NCBI GenBank assembly: GCA_949128115.1
Contig: OX421961.1
Span: forward strand, 121,647,050-121,711,049
Origin: Anaspis maculata
Lineage: Eukaryota; Arthropoda; Insecta; Coleoptera; Scraptiidae
Direction: 5' to 3'
Length of the DNA: 64,000 nucleotides
Part shown: positions 35,791 to 49,067 of the stretch, one piece after another
Layout of the letters: every line of letters starts with the position of its first letter
How positions within the stretch are numbered: position 1 is the stretch's first letter
Position numbers and translations under genes: made by a program
Notes under the pieces: model-generated
Databases searched by the model: none
Told to the model about the DNA's origin: nothing
The model's input: only the letters and a program-made list of their open reading frames with translations

Positions 35791-36380
35791 CAAGTCAGTG
35801 GCTGGTGACCGGTGGCCTTCTTCTATTTTCACACAAAACGTATCAAACTACCCCAATAAACTTTCTAAAAACATCACACAAAACGCGCCCTCTCCGCCTT
35901 TCTTCTCGCCCGACGCCCGCGACAAACAAAGGATTCACATCTGGTGTCCATACTTACTATCATAAAACACACCAACTCACCTACCTGTCCGAGTGCCTGC
36001 CTGCCTAACACAATAAATATTCGATAAAAAACAAACTAAATGGTACATAAGATTTCAAAAAGGACGACAATCAAAACTAAAGAGCCATTATATACCTACC
36101 TATCTTCTCGAATAAATATACATTATGATTATTTGATTAGGTATTAATACTTAGGGTTGCTTCTGGATGAGTTGCTTGTTACTTCATATTTCGCGGTACA
36201 GATAGCTTTAACGAACGCCTAGTCAATAGGTAGGTAGGTAGGTACCGCATAATCGGCTTTGAGAGGCTCAGTTATTGTAATTGTAATTCATTTGAATATT
36301 AAATTAGATACAATACCCGAAAAAAATTGACCGCTGTGCCGATGTGGAAAGTCGGGTCTAGTACAAGTAGTATGTACTTA

Positions 36381-36515
36381 TACCGGGTGTTTATAAATGA
36401 TTGTGATCGCATTGCCTTTGGAATCCGCTTTCGATCACTACAATTGCGCCTGTTACTGCGTTTTTCGGCCTGACCCATGCCTGCCGCGATCACAGTTTCT
36501 TATAAACACCCCGTA
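36381..36515. mobile_element. 135-bp MITE, copy 1
   Basis: Ends TACCGGGTGTTTATAA and TTATAAACACCCCGTA, arms containing TGTGATCGC and GCGATCACA. A second copy of identical length lies at 63864-63998 in the opposite orientation with few differences. Confidence 0.85.
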
Positions 36516-36625
36516 TTATTAGAAATAGAAATTTAGCTGGAGTTAATTCAAACAAAAACGCAAGCTTTCAGTCCCCTCTTCAACATGTCAAAAGTCCGCA
36601 TCCCTGGGACTGCTACAAATCAGTA

Positions 36626-37452
36626 TACAGGGTGATTCACAACTTATGACTTTCCTTTCAAGGGGTTATGGGGCCCCAAAAACTTGACTTCATGTGCTTG
36701 AAAATAATTCAAAAAGCTATATGGTTTACGAGGAAAAAAATAATGAGAATTTGTCAAACATATGTGGGACTAATGGGTTTATTTTTCTATCTGTTGATGG
36801 GACATACGATTCAACAATAGTTCAACGATAAGCGAAAATGTTTCTATGTAAACAATCCTCCTTTAGCAAGAATCGGAGGTAAAAATGAATAATTTGTCAG
36901 TGTCAACCTCAACTGATGATGCCTCGACTTACTCCCTTTCCTCGTCTCTTTGTTAAACAATCCTCCTTTAGCAAGAATCGGAGGTAAAAATAAATAATTT
37001 GTCAGTGTCAACCTCAACTGATGATGCCTCGACTTACTCCCTTTCCTCGTCTCTTTGTCCATTACATAAGGTAAGGACCCTTATGTTTGGTTGATGGTCG
37101 CAATTATCCACTCGGGTTACCTATCTAACTGTATTTGTACCCGCTACTTGTAAATTTTAGTTGAATAGGTAATAATAATGGTCAACTAACGTCATTCTTG
37201 ACAATAATACCTTATTATCGATCAACCATTATTGAGTATGTTTGTTTCCATAATACCAGATTAGAATTATACAATGGAATTATCCACGTGAGGCATTGCA
37301 TCAGCGATCCCCAAAATTTTCTTCGATGTTGAGTTCAAATAAGTCAATATTTCAGAATTTTTTTTTCAACTTTTTTCCCTCAAAAATAGTTTTTCTGGCA
37401 CATCCTGAGCTCACCCGCGAAAGGAAAGTCACAAGTTGTGAATCACCCTGTA
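36626..37452. mobile_element. 827-bp inverted-repeat element
   Basis: TACAGGGTGATTCACAACTT at the left mirrors AAGTTGTGAATCACCCTGTA at the right, followed by GAAAGTCA/TGACTTTC subterminal blocks. TA borders suggest a Tc1/mariner-type MITE. The interior is AT-rich and contains a 105-bp tandem duplication. Confidence 0.85.
36851..37058. repeat. 105-bp tandem duplication
   Basis: Two copies starting AACAATCCTCCTTTAGCAAG (36851 and 36956), differing at about one base. The period is a multiple of three, which explains a long minus-strand frame (36844-37062) that is not a gene. Confidence 0.85.
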
Positions 37453-40400
37453 TAGGGTGGAAGTTTGTTATTTTTCGTGCTGCCATAACCGAAAATGACA
37501 ATATGCGCCTGGTGTCCTGCACTGTAATATTCAGAAAAAGATCTAGAGCGGCAAAGTAAAAAGTACACGTAAAAAATAAACTAACCTTGCAAAATCATGC
37601 AGAATTCAAGAGAGACCACGTTTTCAATGTTATAGCTTGAAATATTCGGTTTAAATCAGCTAAAATCATGAATAATCATTTTCAGAATTGATATTTTAGG
37701 GTCATTTTTCTAATAGCTGTTGGTAGAATTGCAGAATGATTTTTGACGTTTTGTGGCGCTAAGGTTTAAAAGTGATTATTGTACGTCATTTTCTGTGTTT
37801 CGTCGTCATACAAGACACTAGAGCTCAGTGATTTCGGGATTATTGGAGGATGGCCCCTCTAATTGGGGAGGGGGAGGGCGCTTTTAAGCAAGAAAATTCT
37901 AACAAAAGACGCAATTTTTCAAATCGACATTTGACACACAAAAATCTGCATTTAGTAGGTATATAGGCCTCGTGCCTTGGTGATAAATGGCAGAAGTACC
38001 AACTTGAAATTTATTACAATGATTATTGCGATATGATTTTATTCATTTGTAATTGTATTAAAAGCAGCACGAAAAACGATGTATGATACTCGCGCTGAAA
38101 ACGGCATAGCATAACTCTCTTACATGCAGCTCCCGGCCTAGGGCCTCGAGCTGCATTCACGTTCGTTATGCTATGCCCGGTTTTCGGCGCTAGTAACATA
38201 ATACCATTGTATAACTACTTCTAGTAGGCCAGCCGCCGTTCAAATTGTGAAGGTTGTGTAAAGCACGGACAGGTGGCGTGTTCAGGATCTGTCGCTTTTT
38301 CGAAACTCAGCAAAGAGCGCGAAAGCTGGGTTCAGCGCTCGGCTTCATCATTTACCGTGAAATTGGCTCCGCCCTCCTGCGCAGCGGGAAGCTCTCTCCG
38401 ATTGTTAGTTTCCTGAATACTGGGACATTTTACACATTTCACATTTCAAAGATTTCTACCGCGTATCTGGTCATACTGCACATGTGCAAGGGCAAGTAAT
38501 GGCAGAATATTGAAAACAACCGGACAGACCAATGCATTTACGCAGATTTGTCATAAACAAAATTTCTGCACAGATGAAATATTATAGCATAATTTTATCT
38601 CAAAAATAGAATAGCGTTGGAAATCTACCACGTTATATTACATTACAGGTGCATTAGAGTAGGATTCAAATTAATGTTTTTGTCCGGTTGTTTCAAAAAG
38701 CCCGCGCCTAAAATTTGGCGAATGCACTCTGTTATTTCGAAAAACACCTATTTTGATAAACAAACTAGCAATATCTCATCTCTGTACAAGAACTTTCCAA
38801 TCGAAGTAAATAGGAACTGATGGACAGAATTTTTAAAAACCAATTCTTGTGAAATTTTTTGCGGGACTATTTTGTAACTTTAAATTCAAGTTTCCTCGAC
38901 CGGTTTTCGAAAATTATCGATGAAAAGCCAGCAAAAAATCAAAGTTCTAAGAGCTGTACGTGTCTTCTTTACGGATATGGAGCCGAATTTTTTGAAACCA
39001 ACTTGACAGGAGTCACGTGTTTCTGACAAAATTTCTGTTTTCCGGAATTATGGCTACATCGTGCATTTTAGGGTGAAATTAGGTGCTTTCCTTTTACCAC
39101 AAAACTCACTGATCTGATCTAAGTTTGAGAGAGGAAAAGCGAGAAATCACCAAATGGACATAGCTCAAGGATAGGTCCAGTTTTTTCAGGCGAACCAGGA
39201 TCTGGCTTTGAAATTTCTCTAACGCTGTTCATTCGTTTCGAAGTTACACGGTGCGATTCCATTATTTTGTCGAATTTTTTGATGAGCCATATCTTTAGAA
39301 TGGCTGCATGGATTCGATTGAAATTTTGTAGGTTTATTCTTCTACTGATAACTGACACATCATCCTATCAATGGGGTGATTGCATGAAATTCGTTCACCT
39401 GATCACCGGCAGGCAGCGCAAAGATCGATAGTTATGTTTTGACGTTTGTCATGGAATTGCATTGGGGCACATAACAGGTGTAAGGTATCCACGAGATTAG
39501 AAATCACAATCTCGATCTCGTAAACGCCTAACAAAACAGTACGTGAACAAAACACGTGAAATCGTGAAAATTACAGTATTTCTATTTAGTGAGGTTAGTC
39601 CGGTTGACGTTGACTCTGACATGGATGAAACTTGACAGATGACAATGACACTATTGACATTTTGCCTTAAACTCCCTCTACATGCAATCACCCTATTAGT
39701 TTGAAATTTCCAGGGCGATTCTTAAAAAAACTTCAAAGCTTTTTTTAAAACAAAGACATTTTGTATACACATTTTTTAATACTCATTCTTCCATTTAGAA
39801 ACTAACATGAAACATGTTATTCATATTGCAAAAAAATTGCTTGGCACCATTGAGCTAACAAATTTTTTTTGTAAATCCTGAAGATTTTTTATGTTAGGAT
39901 TTTTTGTAAATTTTTACCTATATTCAAATATTTTTTGCGAATGATCTATATGACTTTAAATTCCAACCGTTTATCAGAAAACGAAATGTTTCCTCGTTTT
40001 CTTAGTAGTAACGATAAGTTTCAGCAGAATTCTTAAATGTTTTTTGTTACGTCCCTCAACTTCTCTTCCATCCCATATTGAGCTGAGTTGAGGGACGTTA
40101 CAAGAAAAAAAAAAATGTTGCTACAACTTTTCGTTACTACATACTAAGAAAACGAGAACAAATTTTGTTTTTGATGAAACGGCTGAAATTTGAGGCCATA
40201 ATTAATCATTTTCAGCTGCATTTGCATAGATCATAATAGCTGATCATAGCAATAGTCAATTTTAGCGAGAGCGCAGCGCCAAAATTTCAAAGAAGTGGAC
40301 CCAACAAGGCACTATTTTGGAAATAGGAGATACAGGCATTCGCACTATACGCCAAAAACCCACACAAACTACGCACACTGTACTGTGGTTGCAGTGGCGA

Positions 40401-40765
40401 GGCGCAAAGAAACACATTTTCAGGTAGTAAAGTGCATTGGGCATAAGTACTAACTGTACACTCATTATGCACAATAGGCCGTGGGCGGAGCCAATTAGTT
40501 CTGCACGTGTTCTGCACCAAGCCTGATCGCTTGTGAAAGCCGGGCAGCGCACCTTATTCCATTTGATCAGTTTGCTGAGTTTGCTGCTAGATGGCGAATA
40601 ATTTCTTCCAGGGCGGGCGCTCTTTCCCGATTTGTGCGACCTCTCGTAATAACATCCTAAACCCGAGGCTGACCTACTAGTAGTAGTTATACAATGATAA
40701 TACTATTTCTTACATTCTTTCTTTCTTTCTTGGAGAATTTGTGACCGTTTGCTGTGCATCAAGTT
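37453..40765. other. no recognisable gene; two hairpins
   Basis: No coding motif. A hairpin at about 38090-38193 pairs GCGCTGAAAACGGCATAGCATAA with TTATGCTATGCCCGGTTTTCGGCGC. A larger imperfect palindrome at about 39945-40240 centres near 40075, with AGTCCCTCAACT-type arms (GTCCCTCAACTT at about 40050, AGTTGAGGGAC at about 40087) and mirrored TCTCGTTTTCTTAGTA blocks. Confidence 0.55.
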
Positions 40766-41002
40766 ACAGGGTGAAATGAAAACTATTTTCCATCTTCAAT
40801 TTTTCTTGGTGGAATTGATTGAATTGAAGCCGGTTTCGGTTTTTTTGGAAGCTTATAATGTCATGCTGAACATTATATGAAAAGGATACATCCCTGTGAC
40901 TGATGATTTTCAATTTACAGAGTGAAAAGTCATTTTTATGTTTCAATGTTTTTCTTGGTGAAATCGGCCCAAACAACAACTGCGTGTGATTTTTCGGTGA
41001 AC

Positions 41003-41429
41003 TAATGCCCGATTGCACAAACGTGGTATCAAATTTTAGTCCGGTACCAAACAGCGGATCAAATATTTAAAAGGTAAACAAAATGTAAATTCGATTACTT
41101 CAATGGAACATTATTACGGGAATACAAAATATGGCTTCTTACGATTATTTGTAAACAGAAAAAAAATTGAGCTAACACGCACTTGTCGCTTATTTTTTGT
41201 AACAAAGAAAAGATCTGACAGTTCCGGCAAGATTTGTTCTACAAGCCAAAATAAAGGCTGTCTCACCTGTGTTTTGGTACCCAAATAATCACTTGGAGCA
41301 ATATTTTGTATTCCCATTATAATCTTCCCTTGAAGTAACTGGGTTTGCATTTTATTCCACTTCAAAAATTTGATCCCGTGTTTAGTACCGAACTAAAATT
41401 TGATACCACCTTTGTGCAATCGGGCATTA
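41003..41429. mobile_element. 427-bp palindromic MITE
   Basis: TAATGCCCGATTGCACAAA at the left mirrors TTTGTGCAATCGGGCATTA at the right; mirrored blocks continue inward (GGTATCAAATTTTAG against CTAAAATTTGATACC). The right edge abuts another inverted block at 41430. Confidence 0.85.
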
Positions 41430-42010
41430 GAGTTTCTACACCATTTCCAACTGTATTTGCGATAATATCAAATGTATTTTGGATTTGAGAAATGCAGTTT
41501 AGAATATGCCAGTTGAATAATTCAATATCCAAATGTAGTTGAGAAAGTACCAAATGAATTTTAGAATAAGGATATGTAGTTAAGGAAAAGTGAATTGTAA
41601 GTGAGAAACCGCCAATTGTAGTTGAGAATTTGGAGTTCGTTTTCCTCAACAACGTTTGCTTTTTCATCACTGTTCTACCCTAAAAAAAAATATCTGAATC
41701 TGAAATACAATCCAGAATATCTCAAATACATCTCATCTTATCCTAAATACATCTAACGTTTTCGAAAATACAATTGGCAATTTCTCCATTGAACTTCGTG
41801 GATCTGGAATGCATTTAATGTTTTCGAAAATACATTTGGTAATATCTCGAATATAATAATACATCTAAAGTTTTCTAAAATGCATTGGCAATTTCTTAAA
41901 TACATTTGGTTAATCTTAAATACATTTGGTCCATCTTAAATACATTTCATATTTTCTAAAATACATCTGAAGTTTTCTAAACTACAGCTGGAAAAGGTGT
42001 AGTCAAACAT
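41430..42010. repeat. inverted array of short AATACATTTGG-like units
   Basis: Many degenerate units about 18-22 bp long. The right half reads AATACATTTGGT-type units and the left half the complement (CAAATGTATTTTGG, CAAATGTAGTTGAG). The outer flanks also mirror: GTTTCTACACCATTTCCAAC against GGAAAAGGTGTAGTCAAAC. It is a foldback whose arms are themselves repetitive. Confidence 0.65.
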
Positions 42011-42344
42011 ATCAAACATAGACACAGCACTGCTACAGCTGCATTTTCTATCTGCAGATTTAAATGCTTGGTTAAATCGCCGAAAAAATTTTCTTCGCGC
42101 TTCTTTCCTAGCATTGGTGGCTGTTTGTGGTGTTTTCCGCTTTGTCAGGAAATCGTTTTCCTGCGTCTGAGAATAACATGTCACCAATAAGCTGGGCCGC
42201 CATTTTTCGATCCCTGATTTCTAGGGCAGAAAATTGCATAATCCGGCACTGGGGGTGTCTCTGCAGTCTGCAGCTCATTCTCTAGATATAGGTGTAAAGT
42301 TCGGTGTGGGGAAGGGGTTCACAGGATAATTCGCCCCGGGTGGC

Positions 42345-42408
42345 AAACATATGCTAGGTACGCCACTGTGTACCCCCCCCCCTAGCACAAATCCTCGATC
42401 CGCCACTG
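42345..42408 (-). repeat. two stacked hAT-like element ends
   Basis: On the minus strand two CAGTGGCG starts lie 40 bp apart: CAGTGGCGGATCGAGGATTT from 42408 and CAGTGGCGTACCTAGCATAT from 42368. Both resemble hAT termini. No partner ends or duplications were found, so these are relics. A C9 tract lies between them. Confidence 0.45.
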
Positions 42409-45099
42409 ATATATCCCACACACTTTCTATTTTCAGTAGAATGACTTTTTGGAGCAAAAATAAAGTGACAAGCTCGAGAGCTGGGAGAATACAGCCGATG
42501 GCCGCTGATAGTTCCACTCCAAAACTTTGCAGGTGACTACGTCCATCCCGTGCATCACAACAAACCTTTTCGAATTTGTCCCCGGCAGTCCCGCACAACT
42601 ACCACGCGATCGGCCCGGATCAAAAGAGTCCGTTCCTCTTTTCCTCCAAAGGTTCTATCACCTCGGTTCATTCTTCACCCCTCCTTCAGATTTTTTCCAT
42701 GGAGGTCGGTCGGTAGACGGTGTCTTTCAACCGTGCCGGATGTGATTCTGCCCTTTTTGCAAAAACTGCACTTTGCGTTCCCAGTTCATTGCGATTTAAG
42801 AGGTGTAATGTACTTATTTATTATATCGGGTGCCCCGTAAGTCGTTTACACCGAGCCATACCGGGTAAATCATAACTTAAAATGGTTATTTTCGACAATA
42901 TTGACCGCAACCATTTCTGCAACCACACCTTGTATCAACTGAACATGAAGTAAACCATCTTGGATTTCAATCTTTTGTTCTGAGTTGTTGTTTTCGCCTG
43001 ATTTCTCAAATGAACCAACTCAGAGCATCTACGCTTGAGACCCCGTGCCTAGCTAGGTGCATCTTTGACGTAAGTACCGGTGAACACTACTTTCACAATT
43101 TTGGTTTGGATTATACATTTTGCACTCACTCCGTTGAATTCTTACACGACTTGATATTAAAAACGACGAACATACCCGAGACATACCATTCAACAAAAGG
43201 TCGCTCCGTGAAGGAACAGGTAACGTAACACTGGGATCCTTATACGTCCATGTTCGAGCCAAAGAGATGCGATAAAATTTGATTACGCAGGTACCTTCCC
43301 GCCCCTATATCTATCCACCCACCCGGCACAATACATTATTATCTCGCATTGAGACCTCCTTTCCGAGGCAAGGAGCGCGCGGATTAAACATGTGAATAGC
43401 AAGATTCAATCGATCTTCCTCCATAGATACCACAAAGCGCTAGACAATAGACATCGAATAATCCTTTTATTCGAGAATCACTGCTCTGCAAGCCAAGCAC
43501 TTCTCGGCTGCTGCTGCTGCTGTGCAAAAGCATGCAGATTGATATTTTATTGCAGCCTGTATTCGCTTCGGTATATATTTTATTGCATGGCCCGTTGTAT
43601 TCGCTTCAAGAAACCAATAACTCACATCACGATACAACAAAAGACCGATCGATCAAAATATGATAGAGATACGACGGGGCTGTAGGTATATGGTTTTCAA
43701 CGGGGCACATGATGATAATTTTTGAAAGAGAAACGATGTGATCGCGCGTTATGCGGCAGCGAATAAATGACGGAGCGAAACTATTCGCTCTGGATGGAGG
43801 TTTCTGTATACCGACCGAGCAGGGCACCGTAACGCCATCTGCATATCAGTTTACGCTCTACTGGTCCGATTGCTTTATGCATTATGTATCGGGCGCGCGG
43901 CCACCTCGATCTCCATCGCTTCTGGATGAAAGCGAGGTGACGTGATGTGAGACACAGCCGGTTCTCCCGCATGCAGCCAACAATGCCGGTGAACTAACCG
44001 ACCCCCGGCTGCGCCGTGATGGCAATGTCGCATACGGCAAAATGGCTATAGTAATTTCGGTTTGTTCTTATATTGTCTCTTGAAAACACCGACGTCGTCT
44101 TGAGCCTCTGTTGCTGCACTTACTTTTATATCTTGGCTATAATAGAGAACGTTTCAAGATAGACCAACCGTTTGATTTTGTCAAGAAACCATTTTCCACT
44201 GTTCGTGTGCTAAATGTTGAACACAAAGTACTCTGATCAGCCCTAATTGAATCAAAGATAAAAACCATACGGTTAACATCGTGGTTTGGTGCAAAAGAGG
44301 TTTTGCATGAAGTCGTAGTGAGCTGTAATTGGTATTATTAGAACTCAAATCAGTCGAGAAATTGTATAGCTGAACGCTGAAAAGCATATACTTAGGTATC
44401 TCCACGACGGCTCCTAGTGAATTGAGCGATTCCACCTCTGACCCCATACACACGAGCTTTTTATGAAATATCCACAGCAAACAAAATAACGTGCGATTCT
44501 GCCTATGAATCCTATGATTCCGAAAGCAAACACACGACGAAATCCGCAGCGCCTCTTTCCCCCAATCCTTTTAGGTAAATAAAGTCGCCATCCCACACCC
44601 TTCTTTCCCAGCGCCACCACCACCGCCAACAACATTTGACTCGATTTACGCTCCAGAAGGAGTAAATAATTCCACACGGGTATTTATCTTATAAACGCCA
44701 CTTTTATGGCCTCATATATTCCGAATGTTTTATCCGCTTCCAATGAGAAAAGTCACGACCAAAGCTTATGATTACTGTGGCCCCAGACAATAATCGGATT
44801 TATTTAGGATATAAAAATGATTTCTCTGCAGTTGTTGTTGCGTAGTTTTCCTTTTTTTATAGACCTTGGCTAGGTCTAGGTCGAAGGCCTCTGCCAAAGC
44901 TAAATACTCCGCTATACAGTGATGTGAAATTACGTGCAATTTATAAAAGTGTAAAATTTCACTTGGAATTTCAGTTGACTGAAATTATTTCTTATTTAAA
45001 AAAAAACTGCCACTCGTAGTATAGGAATTATGCCATTTTCTTGGCCACCAATCATATTTTCTGGCCTTGGAAGGTCATAGCTTCGAAATTATGGATTAC
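42409..45099. other. no recognisable gene
   Basis: No motif found. There is a CTGCTGCTGCTGCTG run near 43508 and a CCACCACCACCGCCAACAAC run near 44618. Open frames under 110 codons show no domain. Confidence 0.45.
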
Positions 45100-46260
45100 C
45101 CAAAATCAGAATCTCTCACAGGAATCCTCAGAATCTCGTTACTAGTTTGTGAGGTCTAACAGAAATTTTTGAAAACCCCTAGAAATTCTTCAAAAATCTC
45201 GTAATCTTCCAATGTCCCTGGAAATCTCATACAAATCTTCGAAAATTCTCAGATATCACGCAGAAATCTAGAGAAGTGCATTACATAGAATGTTCTGGGA
45301 ACCTAACGAATTCCCAGGATCCCGTAAAATTTTTCCAAAACTCCTAGAAATTTTCACAAAAATCCTTAGAAATTCTGTGGAGATCCCTAGAAATTCTTGA
45401 AAATCCTAAGAAATCTCGTAGGAATCTCTAAAAATCACCAGAAATCTTATAGAAATCTTGAAACTAGTCCCGTAGAGACCTCAAGAAATCCCTCGAATTC
45501 CCGTGAAAGTCTTAAGAATCCCTTGAATTCCTGTAGATTTAAGAAACCTCTAGATCCCTAAAAGTTTCTCAAAATCTTGTAGAATGTTAAACCTCGTAGA
45601 AATTTTAAAAAAACTTCAGAAATTTCCCGAATTTCCGTAAATATCTTGAGGAATCTCTAGGAATTCTTAAAATATCAATACCAATTTCTTGACAATTTTT
45701 AGACATATCTGAAAATGTTGTAGAAATATTCAGAAATTCTTGGGAATCCAAAACAAATTTTCAAATTTTGGTACGTCGGTCGGGAGGTACACCAGAAAGT
45801 GTAATAGAAGATTTCGAAATACTCACCGAGAGATGTAAAGCTTTTGGATTACAAGTGAACCTTTCGAAATGCGAGTTATTTTTTCGTGGAGACATGGACA
45901 AATCAAATATCAACAGTTTTAACATGATCTGCCCAGGAATCAAAATACTAACAGACAGAAAATTATGCCTTCTCGGGGCAGCAACCACTGATGAACAAAA
46001 TATACTTATAAATTTTCAGAAATCCAGAAATCAGAAATTTTTGGAACTTATATAAATTTTCAGAAATCCCATGAAGAATCTCCAGAAATCCCCAGTGATT
46101 CCATTAAAATCTTTGAAAATTCCCACGAATCTTGTAGAATCCTTCAGAAATCCCCAAAGTGAATGGCAATAAAAAAAAAGTTCAAAAATCTCCAGAAATC
46201 CTCAAAAATACCGTAGAAATGATGATGAAACCACTAGAAATTTCATACAATTCTTTATTC
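45100..46260. repeat. AGAAATC minisatellite, block 1
   Basis: Degenerate array of 10-12-bp units of the type (T)AGAAATC(C/T)(C/T), often paired as AGAAATCCC-TAGAAATCTTG. It is interrupted at 45768-46014 by coding sequence of a reverse transcriptase, after which the same units resume. Orientation is the same as in block 2. Confidence 0.8.
45768..46014 (+). pseudogene. reverse transcriptase fragment inside the minisatellite
   Basis: About 80 codons matching the part of a non-LTR RT directly after the YxDD box: GGTPESVIEDFEILTERC, then GLQVNLSKCELFF, then NMICPGIKILTDRKLCLLGA. It aligns with the RT at 60082-60539 (GEPANVLEDF, GLEINTQKCELMFLG, KLCPGIRVI, TLLGAPIKEQ), so it is the same family. 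Both edges run straight into minisatellite units without target duplications or poly(A). It may have been captured by gene conversion or repair, or the array may have grown out of element sequence. Confidence 0.75.
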
Positions 46261-46300
46261 TAGCCCATAACTAGATCTATCAAAATCTTGAGTCCAAGAA

Positions 46301-47337
46301 CTACCCACATCAAAAGAATCTAGGGGACAAGCAAATTCAGACGATTTCTAAAATCATCATAACTTTTGATTGCCGTCAGCGATTTCATGTCTGTTTTCAG
46401 TGTTCGATAGCCCAATCCTTCGTTTTCATGTCTTGATCACGTGGAATACGAACAATGTTTTATAAAGTTTCTACAGGGTGATCAATGCAACAGTGTAAAA
46501 TTGCCGAAAGTTCAGAACGAGCGCGATTTCCCAAAAACAATTTTTTGTGCATTCCAATAGCACAGTTATGAAGACTGATACTTCAGCTTCAGTGACGTTT
46601 TTGAATTTTGGAAATCGAAAGTGAATTGCCAAAGATATTAATCATTTTGTGCCGCCATGTCGAACTCCCAAGAGGTGATCCGATTTCATTGAAACTTGGA
46701 TCACATTCATGTCTGGTTCCAGTAATTGGAATTTCAAGGTCAAATGTCTTTCTCGGTCACTTCCAAGCCTCTACATTAAACGTTTATGAATATGATTCAA
46801 TTTTAGTGTGTTTCAAGTTTCATTCAAATTGAATCATTTATGTAAAAAGTTCAATATAGCGGCTCGAAAGTGATCGAAAGTGACATTTGACCTTGAAATT
46901 CCAATTACTTGAACCAGACATGAGTGTGTTCCAAGTTTCAATGAAATCGGACCACTTTCTTTTTTCTTGGAAGTTCAACATGGCGGCACAAAATGATCAA
47001 TATCTTTGGCAATTCACCTTCGATTTTCATAATTCAAAAACGTTACTGAAGCTGAAACACCGATCTTCATAACTGTGCTATTGGAATGCCTGAAATATAT
47101 TTTTTGGAAAATCGCGCTCGTACTGAACTTTCGGCAATTTTACACTGTTCCATTGATCACCCTGTAGCAACCTTATGAAACACTATTCGTATTTGACGTG
47201 TTCAAGGCATAAAAACGAAAGACTGGGCAAACTGACACTGAAAACCGATATGAAATCGCTCACGAAAATCAAAAGTTATGATGATTTGAAATGGTCTGAA
47301 TTTGCTTGTCCCCTAGATTCATTTGATGTGTGTACAT
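46301..47337. mobile_element. concentric palindrome, outer layer
   Basis: Outer arms (about 46301-46471 and 47167-47337) mirror each other: GAATCTAGGGGACAAGCAAA against TTTGCTTGTCCCCTAGATTC, and ATCATCATAACTTTTGATT likewise. The middle is a second palindromic element with its own ends. It splits the minisatellite into two blocks. Confidence 0.8.
46472..47166. mobile_element. concentric palindrome, inner element
   Basis: 695-bp element, ends TACAGGGTGATCAATG and CATTGATCACCCTGTA, arms of about 300 bp (GAACGAGCGCGATTT against AAATCGCGCTCGTAC; CATGTCTGGTTC against GAACCAGACATG). It lies close to the symmetry axis of the outer palindrome. Confidence 0.85.
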
Positions 47338-48885
47338 AGAAATTCTCATAAATCCTTGGAAATCTCTAGAAACCCCGTAAAAATCTTTGGAAAACCTTAA
47401 AGATCTTGAAGAAATCTCTAGAAATCCTTGGAAATTCCGTAGAAATATTTGGGAAACCCTAAAAATTCTAGAGCAATCGTTAGGAATCCTTAGATTTTCC
47501 GTAGAAATCTTCGAAAATCTTTCAAAATTTCCACAGGAATCCTCAAAAATCTCCTTACCGCTTTCAAGAAATATGTGGAAATCTTTAGAAATGCCTAGAA
47601 ACTCCTCAAAAATCTCGTAGAATTCTTCAGAAATCCACAAAATTTCATACAAATCTCCCTAAATTCCTGAAAATCCCGTAGAAATATTAAGAAATCCATG
47701 GAAACTTTTGGGCGTCCTCAAAAATCACAAGAAATCCTTTGAAAATCTTTCAGAAATAATACATTGGAAATCGTAGAAAAGTCGATAGATATTTTCTGAA
47801 ACACTGAGCATTTTTGAGAAATTTCATACGAATCATCAAGAATCCCAATCCCCAGAGATCCCAAAGAAATGTTCAGAAATATCTAGAAATTTTCAGAAAT
47901 TTCTAAATTCTTGAAAATAAAGTCAGTCGAAATAGGGAATGAAGTTGAAAGTTGGACGAAAATCCTCAGAAATCTCGTATAAACTTCTAGAAGCTCTCAA
48001 AAATCTTGTTGAAATATTCAGAAATCTGTAATAAACCGTGAAAATCTTTAGAAATCCCGAAGAATCTACGAGAAATTTTTAGAACTTCCTAAAATTTCCT
48101 CACAAATTTCGGTAGAAATTTCTAGAGATATCTAGAAGTCCTTGAACATTACATAGAAATCTTCAAAAACCCTAGCAATTTTATACAAATCTTCATTTTA
48201 CTAATAAAAATCTTGAACAGAGTAGAAATTACATACACATCTTCAATCTCAGGACTCTCTACACACATTCCTAGAGATCCTTAGAAATACCTAATAATCC
48301 CGTAAAAATCTTTGTAAATCCCTAGAAATCTTGTAGAAATCCCTACAAATTCTGTGGAAAAATTCAGAAATACCTAGAAAAGAAATCCAAAAACGAATCT
48401 TTAGGGAACAAAGAGATCCCGTAGGAATGAACAGAGATCCCTAGAAATTCTCAGAAGAATTCTCAGAGATCTCGTAGATATAATTAGTATTTTTGTGAAA
48501 ATTTTCAGAAACCTCTGGAGATTCTTAAAAAATCTCGTGAGAATCTTAAAAAATTCATAGAAATTCTTAGAATCGTTGAACATTTTTCATATCCCGAAAA
48601 ATCTCATCCGATTCGTTGAAAATCCCTAGATATCCCATAGAAATTTTAAAAAATCCCAAAAGTTTTTGGAAATTTTGTAGACATATCTAGAAATGTCAGA
48701 AAAAGCTCCAGATATTCCGTAGAATCTTTAGAACTGCTTAGACATTTCCAGAAATCCTTGATTATCTCATAGAAGCCTTCTCCTGTTCCCTAGGAAGCGT
48801 AGAAATATTAGGGGATCCTAGGGGGATCCTAAAAATTGCTGGTAATCTTTAGAAATCTTTGAAATCCCTAGAATGGTCGTATGTA
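47338..48885. repeat. AGAAATC minisatellite, block 2
   Basis: Continuation of block 1: roughly 1.5 kb of 10-12-bp AGAAATC(C/T)-type units in the same orientation, heavily diverged. It ends around GAAATCCCTAGAATGG. Frames such as minus 47269-47652 are repetitive translations of the array, not genes. Confidence 0.8.
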
Positions 48886-49067
48886 ATACTAGTAGTACTA
48901 TGGAGAATTTCCCGAAAATTTCCGCCTCCAGCATACCGAGTGCTTTTTGCTATGGAAATCAGGACGAGTCGAAGACGAGAAACTTACAAATTAAAAAATT
49001 ACAATTTACATCCGTGCTCCGCTATATTGGAGAGGTTTGAACACAAGCCTCAAATTGCCATTTACGT

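Noticed and set aside
36844..37062. Minus-strand frame with a duplicated 35-residue unit
   Set aside because: Explained by the 105-bp tandem DNA duplication inside an inverted-repeat element.
47269..47652. 127-codon minus-strand frame with repeating F, S, I, E and K
   Set aside because: Translation of the AGAAATC minisatellite.
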